Of a DNA stretch of 64,000 bases, positions 8,907 through 17,800 are shown piece by piece. Source of the stretch: Ramlibacter tataouinensis (GTDB lineage Bacteria; Pseudomonadota; Gammaproteobacteria; Burkholderiales; Burkholderiaceae_C); assembly GCF_001580455.1 (NCBI RefSeq), contig NZ_CP010951.1, positions 1,364,001 to 1,428,000 of the forward strand, in the 5' to 3' direction. The notes beneath the pieces were generated by a model. That model saw only the letters and a list, made by a program, of their open reading frames with translations, was not told the DNA's origin and ran no database searches. Positions within the stretch are counted from its first letter, which is position 1. Each line of letters begins with the position of its first letter. The position numbers were made by a program, and so were the translations under genes.

Positions 8907-10207
8907 TGCTGCGTCCCCCGCCCGGCAGCGCGCCCGAGCGGATTGCGGGCCGCAAGAACCTGCTGCAGCTGGCGGAGTTGCGCTGGCTGGCGGTGGCCGG
9001 CCAGCTGGCCACCATCCTGCTCGTGCATTTCTCGCTGGGCGTGCGGCTGCCGCTGGTGGAGATGTTGACGCTGCTCGCGGGGCTGGCCATTTTCAACGTG
9101 GCCAGCATCCTGCGCGCGCGCCTGTCCCTTCCCCTGCGCAACGGCGAGCTGTTCGGCACGCTGCTGGTCGACGTGGCGGTGCTGACCGGGCAGCTGTACT
9201 ACTCCGGCGGCATCACCAATCCCTTCATCTTCCTCTACCTGCTGCAGGTGGTATTGGGCTCCGTGCTGCTGCGGCGCCGCTACGTGTGGGCAATGGTGGC
9301 CGCCACGGTCCTGTGCTTCGTGGCCCTGACGCAATGGCACCGCCCACTGGCCGTGCCGGGGCTGGCCGCGGAAAACCTGTCGACCGACTACCTGGGCGGC
9401 CTGCTGTTGTGCTTCGTGATCGTGGCCTCGCTGCTGGTGGTCTTCATCGGCCGCATCAGCCGCAACCTGCGCCAGCGCGATACCAAGGTGGCCCAGCTGC
9501 GCCAGCGGGCCGCCGAGGAAGAACACATCGTGCGCATGGGCCTGCTGGCCTCCGGTGCGGCGCACGAACTGGGCACGCCGCTGGCCACGCTGTCGGTGAT
9601 CCTGGGCGACTGGGCCCGCATGGCGCCGTTCGCGGGCGAACCCGAGCTGCGCGAGGAGATCGAGGAAATGCAGCGCCAGATCGAGCGCTGCAAGTCGATC
9701 GTGAGCGGCATCCTCACGGCCGCCGGCGAAACGCGCGGCGAGGCCGCCGCCGAGACCACGCTGCATGCCTTCCTGGACGGCCTGGTGGAAGACTGGCGCC
9801 GCACGCGCAGCGTCGCGTCCCTCGCCTATGAGCGCCAGGATCTGCCTGACATGCCCTTCATCTCCGACGCGGCGCTCAAGCAGATGATCCACAACGTGCT
9901 GGACAACGCGCTGGAGGCGGCGCCGGCCGGCGCGCCGCTGCAGCTGGCAGTGAGCTGCGACGACGACGCGCTGAGGCTGTGCGTGCGCGACCGCGGTCCG
10001 GGCTTCAGCGCCGCCATCCTGCAGCGCCTGGGCCGCCCCTACCAGTCCACCAAGGGCAAGCCGGGCCGCGGGCTGGGCCTGTTCCTGGCCTTCAATGTCG
10101 CACGCGTGCTGGGGGGACAGATCCAGGCGCACAATCGGCCCGACGGCGGCGCCGAGGTGGTGATCACCCTGCCGCTGGCGGCGCTGTCCGCCGAATCATT
10201 GAAATGA
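8906..10207 (+). CDS. regB: RegB/PrrB/ActS-type redox sensor histidine kinase
   Basis: Membrane sensor kinase of 433 residues. Six hydrophobic segments fill residues about 25-190, then come a dimerisation/H-box and an ATPase domain. GGITNPF between helices fits the RegB quinone-binding GGxxNPF motif. The H-box reads ASGAAHELGTPLATL, with phospho-His in AHELGTP. A Cys in QRQIERCKSI lies where RegB proteins have their redox cysteine. N and G boxes (HNVLDNALEAA, GRGLGLFLAFNVA) are present. It presumably senses the quinone pool and controls oxidase expression with the adjacent regulator. Confidence 0.9.
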   Translation: MLRPPPGSAPERIAGRKNLLQLAELRWLAVAGQLATILLVHFSLGVRLPLVEMLTLLAGLAIFNVASILRARLSLPLRNGELFGTLLVDVAVLTGQLYYSGGITNPFIFLYLLQVVLGSVLLRRRYVWAMVAATVLCFVALTQWHRPLAVPGLAAENLSTDYLGGLLLCFVIVASLLVVFIGRISRNLRQRDTKVAQLRQRAAEEEHIVRMGLLASGAAHELGTPLATLSVILGDWARMAPFAGEPELREEIEEMQRQIERCKSIVSGILTAAGETRGEAAAETTLHAFLDGLVEDWRRTRSVASLAYERQDLPDMPFISDAALKQMIHNVLDNALEAAPAGAPLQLAVSCDDDALRLCVRDRGPGFSAAILQRLGRPYQSTKGKPGRGLGLFLAFNVARVLGGQIQAHNRPDGGAEVVITLPLAALSAESLK

Positions 10208-10210
10208 GCG

Positions 10211-10750
10211 ATGGAAGCTGAGCGCGTGTTGCTGATCGTGGAGGACGACGACGCCTTCGCGCGCACGCTGCAGCGCTCGTTCGAGCGGCGCAGCTACCGC
10301 GTGCTGCGCGCAGCGAGCCTGGAAGACGTGAAGGGTCTGATGGCAGTAGACGACCCCCCGGGCTATGCCGTGGTGGACCTCAAGCTGGCCGGCGACGCTT
10401 CGGGCCTGGCCTGCGTGGAGTACCTGAACGGGCAGGATCCGGAGATGGTGATCGTGGTGCTGACCGGCTACGCCAGCATCGTGACCGCGGTCGAGGCCAT
10501 CAAGCTGGGCGCCCGCCACTACCTGGCCAAGCCGGCCAACACCGACGACATCGAGGCGGCCTTCGGCCGCGCCGAGGGTGATCCCGATGTGGGGCTGACC
10601 GAGCGCAAGACCTCGATCAAGACCCTGGAGTGGGAACGCATCCACGAGATCCTGGCCGAGACCGGCTTCAACATCTCGGAAGCGGCGCGGCGCCTGGGCA
10701 TGCACCGCCGCACGCTGGCCCGCAAACTGGAAAAGCAGCGGGTGAAGTAG
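10211..10750 (+). CDS. regA: RegA/PrrA/ActR-type response regulator
   Basis: 179-residue regulator with an N-terminal receiver (acidic pair in VEDDDAF, phospho-Asp in VVDLKLAG, Lys in LAKPA) and a C-terminal Fis-type helix-turn-helix. The recognition segment NISEAARRLGMHRRTLARKL is almost invariant in RegA orthologues. It starts 3 bp after regB. The linker lacks the run of prolines usual in RegA. Expected targets are oxidase and redox genes, possibly including the upstream cyo operon. Confidence 0.92.
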   Translation: MEAERVLLIVEDDDAFARTLQRSFERRSYRVLRAASLEDVKGLMAVDDPPGYAVVDLKLAGDASGLACVEYLNGQDPEMVIVVLTGYASIVTAVEAIKLGARHYLAKPANTDDIEAAFGRAEGDPDVGLTERKTSIKTLEWERIHEILAETGFNISEAARRLGMHRRTLARKLEKQRVK

Positions 10751-10773
10751 CCAGTGTCCTGTGGGACAGGGAA

Positions 10774-11823
10774 CTAACCCGCGAGCGAGAAGCCTTCTGC
10801 CACGTTGGCGACGTTGATGCCCATCTCGGCCACCGCGTAGCCGCCTTCGAGCACGAAGACGGTCGGCAAGCGGGCCGAAGCGATCAGGCTGCCGATCGTC
10901 GTGAAGTCAGCGCTGTCCAGCAGGAAGCCGGAGATCGGGTCGGCCTTGTAGGCGTCCACGCCCAGCGCCACTACCAGTGCCGAGGCGCCAAAGCGGGCCA
11001 CCGCCTCGAGCGCGATGTCCAGTTCGCGCCGCCATGCATCGAACGCCGTGCCTTTGGGCAGCGGCCGGTTCAGGTTGAAGCCTTCGCCTTCGCCTTCGCC
11101 CCGTTCGTCGGCGTAGCCCAGGTAGAACGGGTATTCGGTGGCCGGGTCGCCGTGGATCGAGACGGTGAGCACGTCGGCGCGCCGGTAGAAGATGCTCTGC
11201 GTGCCGTTGCCATGGTGATAGTCGACGTCGAGGATGGCAACGCGCGCGTGTCCGGCATCACGCAGCGTCTGCGCGGCCAGGGCCGCATTGTTCAGGAAGC
11301 AGTAGCCGCCGAAGAAATCGCGGCCGGCATGGTGTCCGGGGGGACGGGTCACCACCAGCGCGCCGCGCTCGCTGCCGGAAGCCACGCGGCGCGCGGCTTC
11401 GATCGCGCTGGCCGCGCCGGCCAGGCAGGCGTCCCAGGTGCCGCGCGTGATCGGTGAGCCGGCGTCGAATGCATAGCGGCCTACCTGCGCGGAAAAATTC
11501 TGCGTGGGTGCGTCGCGTCGCAGCCCCTGGTTGGGCCACACCGAAGGCAGTATGTCGAAGGACGCGTTGGCCGAGTCCAGCGCAATCCAGTGGTCCCACG
11601 CCTGGCGCAGAAACGCCAGGTAGCGGAGGTCGTGCACCGACTCGACAACCGTCATGTCGGCGCGGACCGCAGGACGCTCCACCCGCGCGAAACCGCGGCG
11701 ATGCAACTCGCCCAGCACCAGCTCCGCGCGCTCGGGCACCTCGACGCACTCGACCAGCCGGCCACGGTACATCTCGTGGCGGCCGGCATGCTCGCGGTGC
11801 CGGTCATTCTGCAGGATCAGCAT
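10774..11823 (-). CDS. histone deacetylase-family amidohydrolase
   Basis: Zinc amidohydrolase of the arginase/deacetylase fold (349 residues). The catalytic tandem histidines are in RPPGHHAG. Zinc ligands are visible in LDVDYHHGNGTQ (Asp and His) and in GVDAYKADPISG (Asp). Bacterial members deacetylate acetylpolyamines or other acetylated amines; which applies here is unknown. It is convergent with regA, with only 23 bp between stops. Confidence 0.88.
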   Translation of the reverse strand: MLILQNDRHREHAGRHEMYRGRLVECVEVPERAELVLGELHRRGFARVERPAVRADMTVVESVHDLRYLAFLRQAWDHWIALDSANASFDILPSVWPNQGLRRDAPTQNFSAQVGRYAFDAGSPITRGTWDACLAGAASAIEAARRVASGSERGALVVTRPPGHHAGRDFFGGYCFLNNAALAAQTLRDAGHARVAILDVDYHHGNGTQSIFYRRADVLTVSIHGDPATEYPFYLGYADERGEGEGEGFNLNRPLPKGTAFDAWRRELDIALEAVARFGASALVVALGVDAYKADPISGFLLDSADFTTIGSLIASARLPTVFVLEGGYAVAEMGINVANVAEGFSLAG

Positions 11824-11849
11824 GCGCCCACTATACGTTTAGGGCCTGA

Positions 11850-12953
11850 CTACTTCGACTGGCCGGCCTGGACCGTCGGCCTGAGCATCCAGGCCAGCGT
11901 CTTGCCGTGCAGGCTCTGGATGTACAGCCGGTCCGGGGTTTCCGTGACGGACGTGGTCTCCGGATAGGCGCCGGTGGGATCCTGCAGGTCGGCCACCACC
12001 TTGCCGTCCTCGGTGAACGCGAAGACGTGCCCATGGTCCTTGGGCAACGGCCACAGCGCCCGCGGCAGGCGCAGGATCAGCTTGCGCATGAAAGGCTGGT
12101 CAGACAGCTTGTCGGCGTCGGGGTTGCGCGGCTTGACCAGGCCGACCCAGATCTTTCCGTCCAGCCCCCGCATCAGGTTGTCCGGATACCCGGGCAGGTT
12201 CTCCAGCAGCGCCACCTGCGCCGGCTTGTCGCCCTGCAGGGACAGCTTCCAGATGCGGAACCGGCCGGTCTCCGCCAGGAACAGCGATTGCTGGTCCTGG
12301 CTCAGCGCGATGCCGTTGGCGAACGAGAATCCGCGGGCAATCACCCGCGTGGCCTTCGTCGCCGGGTCGTACTCCAGCACCCGGCCGGAGGCGGCTTGCT
12401 CGATGAGCTCCAGCATGCTCGCCTCCATGATCCCGCCGCCCTCGCGCGGGCCGAATCGGGTCGATGCATCGCTGAAATAGATCCGGCCATTGCGCGCCAC
12501 GGCCACCGCGTCCGCGAAGCGGATCGGGTCGCCATCCACCTTGTCGGCCAGCAAAGTCACCTTGCCGTCCGCGGCGATCGAGACGAGGCCCCGGAACGCA
12601 TCGGCGCCAATCAGGTTGCCTGCCGCGTCGAAATCGAAGCCGAGGACACGACCCCCGGTCCGCGCGAACACCTCCTGGCCGCTGCCGTCGGCGTTCATGC
12701 GCAGGATCTTGCCGCCGTCCACCGCCGTATACAGCTTGCCGTCGGGCCCGATGGCAACGTGCTCGGGACCGGTCTCACCCTTCAGGTCGATGTGCTGCAG
12801 CCGGGCCAGGCCCTGGTTCGCGGCATGCGCGCCGGCGTAGCCGGGTGCGGTGGGCGCGGGCCATCCGACCGGTTCCACCGGCAGGGGCCAGAGCGCCAGA
12901 TAGGCGGCCAGCGCAATCACGACCAGCGCCAGGCCGGCCAGGATCTTCTTCAT
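11850..12953 (-). CDS. SMP-30/strictosidine synthase-like beta-propeller protein
   Basis: 367-residue protein with one N-terminal hydrophobic helix (residues about 4-22, anchor or signal) followed by a six-bladed propeller. GPEHVAIGPDGKLYTAVDGG, FSFANGIALSQDQQ, FLAETGRFRIWKL and LPGYPDNLMRG match the strictosidine synthase/APMAP branch of SMP-30-like hydrolases. The likely activity is lactone or ester hydrolysis in the periplasm. ATG 12953 is chosen because AAGGAGG lies immediately upstream and because it begins the signal/anchor helix. Confidence 0.85.
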   Translation of the reverse strand: MKKILAGLALVVIALAAYLALWPLPVEPVGWPAPTAPGYAGAHAANQGLARLQHIDLKGETGPEHVAIGPDGKLYTAVDGGKILRMNADGSGQEVFARTGGRVLGFDFDAAGNLIGADAFRGLVSIAADGKVTLLADKVDGDPIRFADAVAVARNGRIYFSDASTRFGPREGGGIMEASMLELIEQAASGRVLEYDPATKATRVIARGFSFANGIALSQDQQSLFLAETGRFRIWKLSLQGDKPAQVALLENLPGYPDNLMRGLDGKIWVGLVKPRNPDADKLSDQPFMRKLILRLPRALWPLPKDHGHVFAFTEDGKVVADLQDPTGAYPETTSVTETPDRLYIQSLHGKTLAWMLRPTVQAGQSK

Positions 12954-13018
12954 GTTGCCTCCTTCGCGTCGGCGGCATTCAAATGTTACAAGCAATCGGC
13001 GCGGAAGGCCATGCGATG

Positions 13019-13294
13019 CTAGTGTCCTGTCTCAGAAATAGCTTGCATTTCGTTCGGATGCCTGCGGGGATGATCGGTGGGTGGCCAGAGGGGGTCAAGA
13101 CTGGGCGTCTTGACCCCCTCTGGACGCACGCCGAGGGCCCCGCAGGTGCCGAACCCTTCGGGCGGCGCCGTATCGGGGCGCATGCCGCGTTGCGGCCACG
13201 GGTCAAGCCGCCCAGGCTTGACCCGCACCCGCGCCTTGCCTGCGCCCCGATACGGCGCCGCGAAATGCAAGCTATTTCTGAGACAGGACACTAG
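13019..13294. mobile_element. 276-bp palindromic MITE-like element
   Basis: Non-coding element bounded by perfect 34-bp inverted repeats (13019-13052 and 13261-13294), beginning CTAGTGTCCTGTCTCAG and ending with its complement. Nested inside are a 17-bp perfect stem (13085-13101 with 13107-13123, loop 5), an 11-bp stem (13199-13209 with 13215-13225, loop 5), and a 21-bp inverted pair (13162-13182 with 13241-13261). Both hairpins contain GGTCAAG. No transposase is encoded. Frames running through it are products of the palindromes. It lies between the SMP-30-like gene and the cupin start. Confidence 0.75.
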
Positions 13295-13303
13295 GCTTTC
13301 TCG

Positions 13304-13807
13304 ATGAACACCGAAGCAGCCCCCTCCCATGGCCATGACCATGGCGACCCGCGGTGGAAGCACGACGGCGTGCGCGTCATTCCCGGCCACCAGCTCGACC
13401 CGAACACGGCCCAGACGCCGGGGATGGATCGCAAGGCGGCGATCACCTTCGCCCGCGTGGGGGCGCAGAAGCTCTGGGCCGGCACCGTCAGCATCCACCC
13501 CAACGCCAAGACCGGGGCGCACCACCACGGCCACCTGGAAAGCGTCATCTACGTCGTGAAGGGCCGCGCCCGCATGCGCTGGGGCGAGCACCTCGAGTTC
13601 ACAGCCGAGGCCGGCCCGGGCGATTTCATCTACGTGCCGCCCTACGTGCCGCACCAGGAGATCAACGCGAGCCCGACCGAAACGCTCGAATGCGTGCTGT
13701 GCCGCAGCGACGGCGAGGCCGTGGCGGTGAGCCTGGACATCGAGCCTGCCGAGCAGCCCGAGCAGGTGCTCTGGGTGGACCCGACGCACCCGCACGGCGG
13801 CGTCTAG
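13304..13807 (+). CDS. cupin-domain protein
   Basis: 167-residue single-domain cupin. Metal-binding motif 1 is seen as GAHHHGHLESVIYVVKG and motif 2 as PGDFIYVPPYVPHQE. The N-terminus is His-rich (HGHDHGD), which could bind metal but is also common in this group. No signal peptide. The reaction is unknown. It begins 9 bp downstream of the palindromic element, so its promoter probably lies in or across that element. Confidence 0.85.
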   Translation: MNTEAAPSHGHDHGDPRWKHDGVRVIPGHQLDPNTAQTPGMDRKAAITFARVGAQKLWAGTVSIHPNAKTGAHHHGHLESVIYVVKGRARMRWGEHLEFTAEAGPGDFIYVPPYVPHQEINASPTETLECVLCRSDGEAVAVSLDIEPAEQPEQVLWVDPTHPHGGV

Positions 13808-13855
13808 CGGCCGCTCGGCCGCGCAGCGCCCGCGCCCTGGTGGGCCACGCGCCGA

Positions 13856-14647
13856 TCAGGCGAACGCGACTTCGGCCAGCTCGGCAAGCGCCCGGGTGAC
13901 GGCTGCCGGCTCCTCCATGCTGGCCATGTGACCGGCCTGCGGCAGCCGCAGGCGCGTCGCGCCCGGGATGCGGGCCGCGAGTACATCGGCGATGGCGTTG
14001 TTGTAGGCGTGATCGCGGCCACCATCCACCACCAGCGCAGGAACCGCAATCGATTCGAGACGCTCGTGGACCGGCGGTGCAAGGTTGCCGGCGGGACTGC
14101 CGTGAAGCCAATACCAGCCGCTGTAGTCGGCGATCATCGCGTCGAACTCGTCGCGCGCCGCAGGAATCCCGCGCAGTGGGGCAAACAGGCTGCACGAGCG
14201 CCAGATCGCCTTGGCCGCGTCGACGCCGCGCTCGGCAGCGGCCGAGCGCAGTTGAGCCACCAGCAGTTGGAGATCCGCCGGAAACGGCGCGCCGGCACCG
14301 ATCCCAGCGCAGATGAGGCCGCAAGCGGCGACCTGTTCGGGCCGCGCGAGCGCGAGCTCCAGCGCATAGAGGCCGCCGCTCGAGTGGCCGACAACCACTG
14401 CGCGCTGGACGCCCAGGTGATCGAGCAGCGCCCCGGCATCCTGGTAGTGGCAGAACGCCCCGGTCGGGAGCGCCGACTGCCCGAAGCCCCGTGCGTCGTA
14501 GGTGATCACGTCGTAGCGCGACGCGAACGCCTCGACCTGCCGGCGCCACATCCGGTGATCCAGCGTCGTGCCGTGGATGAAGAGCAGGGTCGGACCGCTT
14601 CCCTGGCGCTCGAAGTACAAGCGTGTACCGTTGATGTCGGCGAACAT
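13856..14647 (-). CDS. alpha/beta hydrolase
   Basis: 263-residue alpha/beta-fold hydrolase. The oxyanion-hole motif is FIHGTTLDHRMW, the nucleophile elbow is VVGHSSGG (Ser), an acid candidate is in LVVDGGRDH, and the catalytic His is in LPQAGHMASMEEP near the C-terminus. The set resembles 3-oxoadipate enol-lactonase/esterase-like members. ATG 14647 is chosen as the start of MFADINGTRLYFE, the normal first strand. It is convergent with the cupin gene. Confidence 0.88.
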   Translation of the reverse strand: MFADINGTRLYFERQGSGPTLLFIHGTTLDHRMWRRQVEAFASRYDVITYDARGFGQSALPTGAFCHYQDAGALLDHLGVQRAVVVGHSSGGLYALELALARPEQVAACGLICAGIGAGAPFPADLQLLVAQLRSAAAERGVDAAKAIWRSCSLFAPLRGIPAARDEFDAMIADYSGWYWLHGSPAGNLAPPVHERLESIAVPALVVDGGRDHAYNNAIADVLAARIPGATRLRLPQAGHMASMEEPAAVTRALAELAEVAFA

Positions 14648-14851
14648 GGTCCGATGGGTCCTTGGCTGACAGTCACACCCCGTGCGTCGCCACGGCGGGC
14701 TCAAGCGCAGTGTGCCCTGCGAGGGCCGTTCGTACAAGCGTCGCCGGGGCCGTCGGCGACCGCACGGACAAGGTTCGCGAGTCCCTGAAGTCGCGCGGGG
14801 TCGTGATCGGCTCCTGCAAGCAAGGCAGCCGGGTCGAAGGCCAGCGCCGGG

Positions 14852-17800
14852 TCAAACAGGCAGCTTGTCCCTTCCGTGCACCCTCGAGCCTTTCGCCGGC
14901 GCCGCCGCCGCGCCGACACAGAATCCGATCCGGTTCGCCGGATCCCAGGGCGAGCCCTTGGCGCGATCGAAGCGCACCTTCACCAGCCAGCCGTCGCAAT
15001 CGTGTGAGACGGTCACCACCGCGAAGCCGTCGCCGCGCGACGGGGACCAGGTCTCGACGCAGCACCGGTAGTCCTGCCCTTCATGCGAGAAATCGAATGT
15101 CTCGCTGCCCGCGAAGTCCTCTTCGATGCCGTTGGCGAACGGATAGGGCGCGTACAGCGCCGAGCTGTGGATCGAGTGCGCGACGACCGCCACGCCGGGG
15201 ACTCCCACCTTGCTGATCTCGATGCGGGCGACATTGGACACGTGCGCATCCCCCGACAGGAAGATGACATCGTCGATCCCGCGCTGATAGACCCTGGCCA
15301 GCAGGCGATGCAGCGATGCCGGGAACCCATCCCAGCCGTCCGAACGGAGCGCCGCGGCGACGCCGGCGCCGCGCGTCTCCAGATGACGCGGAAGCACCAT
15401 CGGCGCGGAGACGAAAAAGCGCGGGCCCGGGACGCTCTTGTCCGCCAGCCACCGGTCCAGGGCCAGGGTCTGATCGTCACCCAGCATGCTCGCGGTGCCG
15501 ACCGAGCAGGCCGTGCGCGGATCGCGCGACGTTCTCGCATCGGCCCAGAAGAAGGGAAATCCGTGGACCAGCTTGTCATCCCACAGCTTCGGTGGTGACG
15601 CCGCGTCGAACTCCGTGTCGCACTGGTTGCGAAGGAACTCCCGGATGCCCCTGCGCTTCAGGCGCTCGGTTTCCCTGCCGTCATGGGCGCCGGCCGGGTC
15701 GGGTTCCCAGTTGTCATCGATCTCGTGGTCATCGAGCCGCATCACCGTCGGCAGCCGGGACAAGACCGATCGCGGACCTCTCGCCCCGAAGAAGGCCTCA
15801 TAGGAAACGCGATACCGGTCATCGAGCCGCCGGACATCGAACAGGCCCGCCGTCGCATCGGCATAGATCTGGTCGCCCGCCAGAACCAGGAAATCGGGTT
15901 TCGGCGGCTCGGCTTCCCCGCCCGCGGCGCGCTTGTCCTCGAGGCAGTCCAGCAGGCGCCGGTAGGAAGCGTCGCTCGGGCCTCCCGGCGCCTTGTCCGG
16001 TGTGCCAGGAGGCGTGCGATCCAGGATGCCCCCAGGGTACTGGCAGCTCGCGAGCGCGAAGCTTCTGGGCGAGGTGGATGCCTGCGACAGACGGCGGTGG
16101 GTCAGGTACAGGACGCCCAGGCCAAGCTCGACGCTGCTCGCGCTGCGCAGCGTGCGCTGCACCGAATCCGCCATCTCCAGCGCCATGCCGGCCAGCTCCT
16201 TCGACACGCCGCGGTCGGTCAGGGTCACACCTTCTGGATCGGCGGCGATCGCAGCCAAGCCCGCCAGCCCCATGCCACCTGTCTTCGTCCCGGCAATGTG
16301 GGCAGCCAGTGCATCGCTGGCGTGGTCGATGCCGGGCTGAATGGCGGCCGACTGGCTGTACAGGACCAGGACCAGAATCCCGGATGCGCCCGCCGGCAGG
16401 GCGTAGTCATTCAGCTCGAAGGTGTAGCGGGTCGCCGGATTGTTCCGGGACACCGGTTCGAGCGCCCTCCATGCGACCAGTTCGACGAGCCGATCCGAGG
16501 TGGGCTCCACCGCCTGCCCGTTGGCGTCGACCGGCAGATAGCGGTCTCCGCTCCGGTCTACGCTCCGTCTCACCGGAACCAGCAGCGCCGCCACCGGAGC
16601 GCCGCTGGCGCTCTCGTCGCGCAGAGAGCAGCGCTCGCCGCCGGCCAACGGAAGGGGCGCGCGTACGCCATAGGCAGGGATGCGTGCCGCAAAGGCGTCC
16701 TGGACGACCGCGGGCTCGGCTGCCGTGATGGCATCGAACGCGCCTTCGAAGAAGCCGTTCACGTCCTTGAGCATGCCCGTGGCGGGACTGCCGATCAGCA
16801 GGTCCTGGTGCCCTGCTTCGTACAGCTTGCGCAGGAAGCTGCCGTTGAACCTGGCATCACTGTCCAGCAGAACCTTCCGATAGCGCTCCGGCGTGCGGTT
16901 CGACGCCAGGCCATTGTTCGAGCCGTGCACATGCATGACGGGAAAGCGGATGCTGTCGCACAGTCGATCCGGCCGGATGAATTCGTTGAAGCCTTGCTTG
17001 GTCGTGATGGCCCGAACGCGCGCGAAGTGCACCGCCTGCGACACCGTCTCGATGCTCAGGGGACCGAAGTGGTCGTCGATGTAGTCCAGCATCCTGGTCG
17101 TGACGTTGTTGACGTTGAAATCGCGGCCGTAGAGCGCATCCATGCGATGGCGCGTGCCGACCCAGGGCGTCCGGCGCCAGGGTGGCCAGAACGGGTTCTC
17201 GCGGTCGAACTCCTCTTCCGGGTAGGGCAAGGTGGCCAGCAGCCGGTCGACCATCCGGTCGAACTGCGTGCGCTGGCCGGTCGGCCGGAACTCGTAGTCG
17301 CCCAGCGGCAGGAAGTGCCTGAGATACTGCATCGCGTAGGCGCGGAAGGTATTGGCCGGCGTGAACACCACGGCGGGCGCCACCTGCGACATCACCAGGC
17401 GCCGGATCCTGTTCGGCAGCTCTTGCCGCAGTTCCGGGAAACGGTCGTAGCGCGAGCCCTTGTTGCCCAGGAGCGCCATGCCCAGCATCGCCGAACCCAT
17501 GCAGTGCGCGAACACGTCGATCTGTTTGGCACGGGTCATCGAGCAAACCTGATGTACCGCCACCGGAATGTCGGCCATTCCGACCTGCTCGAAGTTCCAC
17601 GGCGCCTTGGCATGCGGCATGCCGGCGCTGGTGCGCATGTCGACGATCCAGACGTCGCGGCCGCGTTCCCAAAGGGAGGTGGCGATGTTGGGCTGCACCG
17701 CATGGTGGGCGAACGTGGTGCCGCTCGCGCTGTATCCATGAATGAGCAGGATCGGTGTCTCGATCGCCTGCTGCGCGGCCCGGTTGGCCTTGATCGCTTG

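Noticed and set aside
10751..10773. AGTGTCCTGT followed by GGGACAGG between regA and the deacetylase gene, resembling the end of the 276-bp element
   Set aside because: Only 10 bases match the element terminus and there is no second arm. It is as likely to be a small convergent terminator hairpin.
13019..13795. A minus-strand frame running through the palindromic element and the cupin gene
   Set aside because: It is antisense to the cupin and includes both arms of the inverted repeat. Its sequence is explained by the palindromes.
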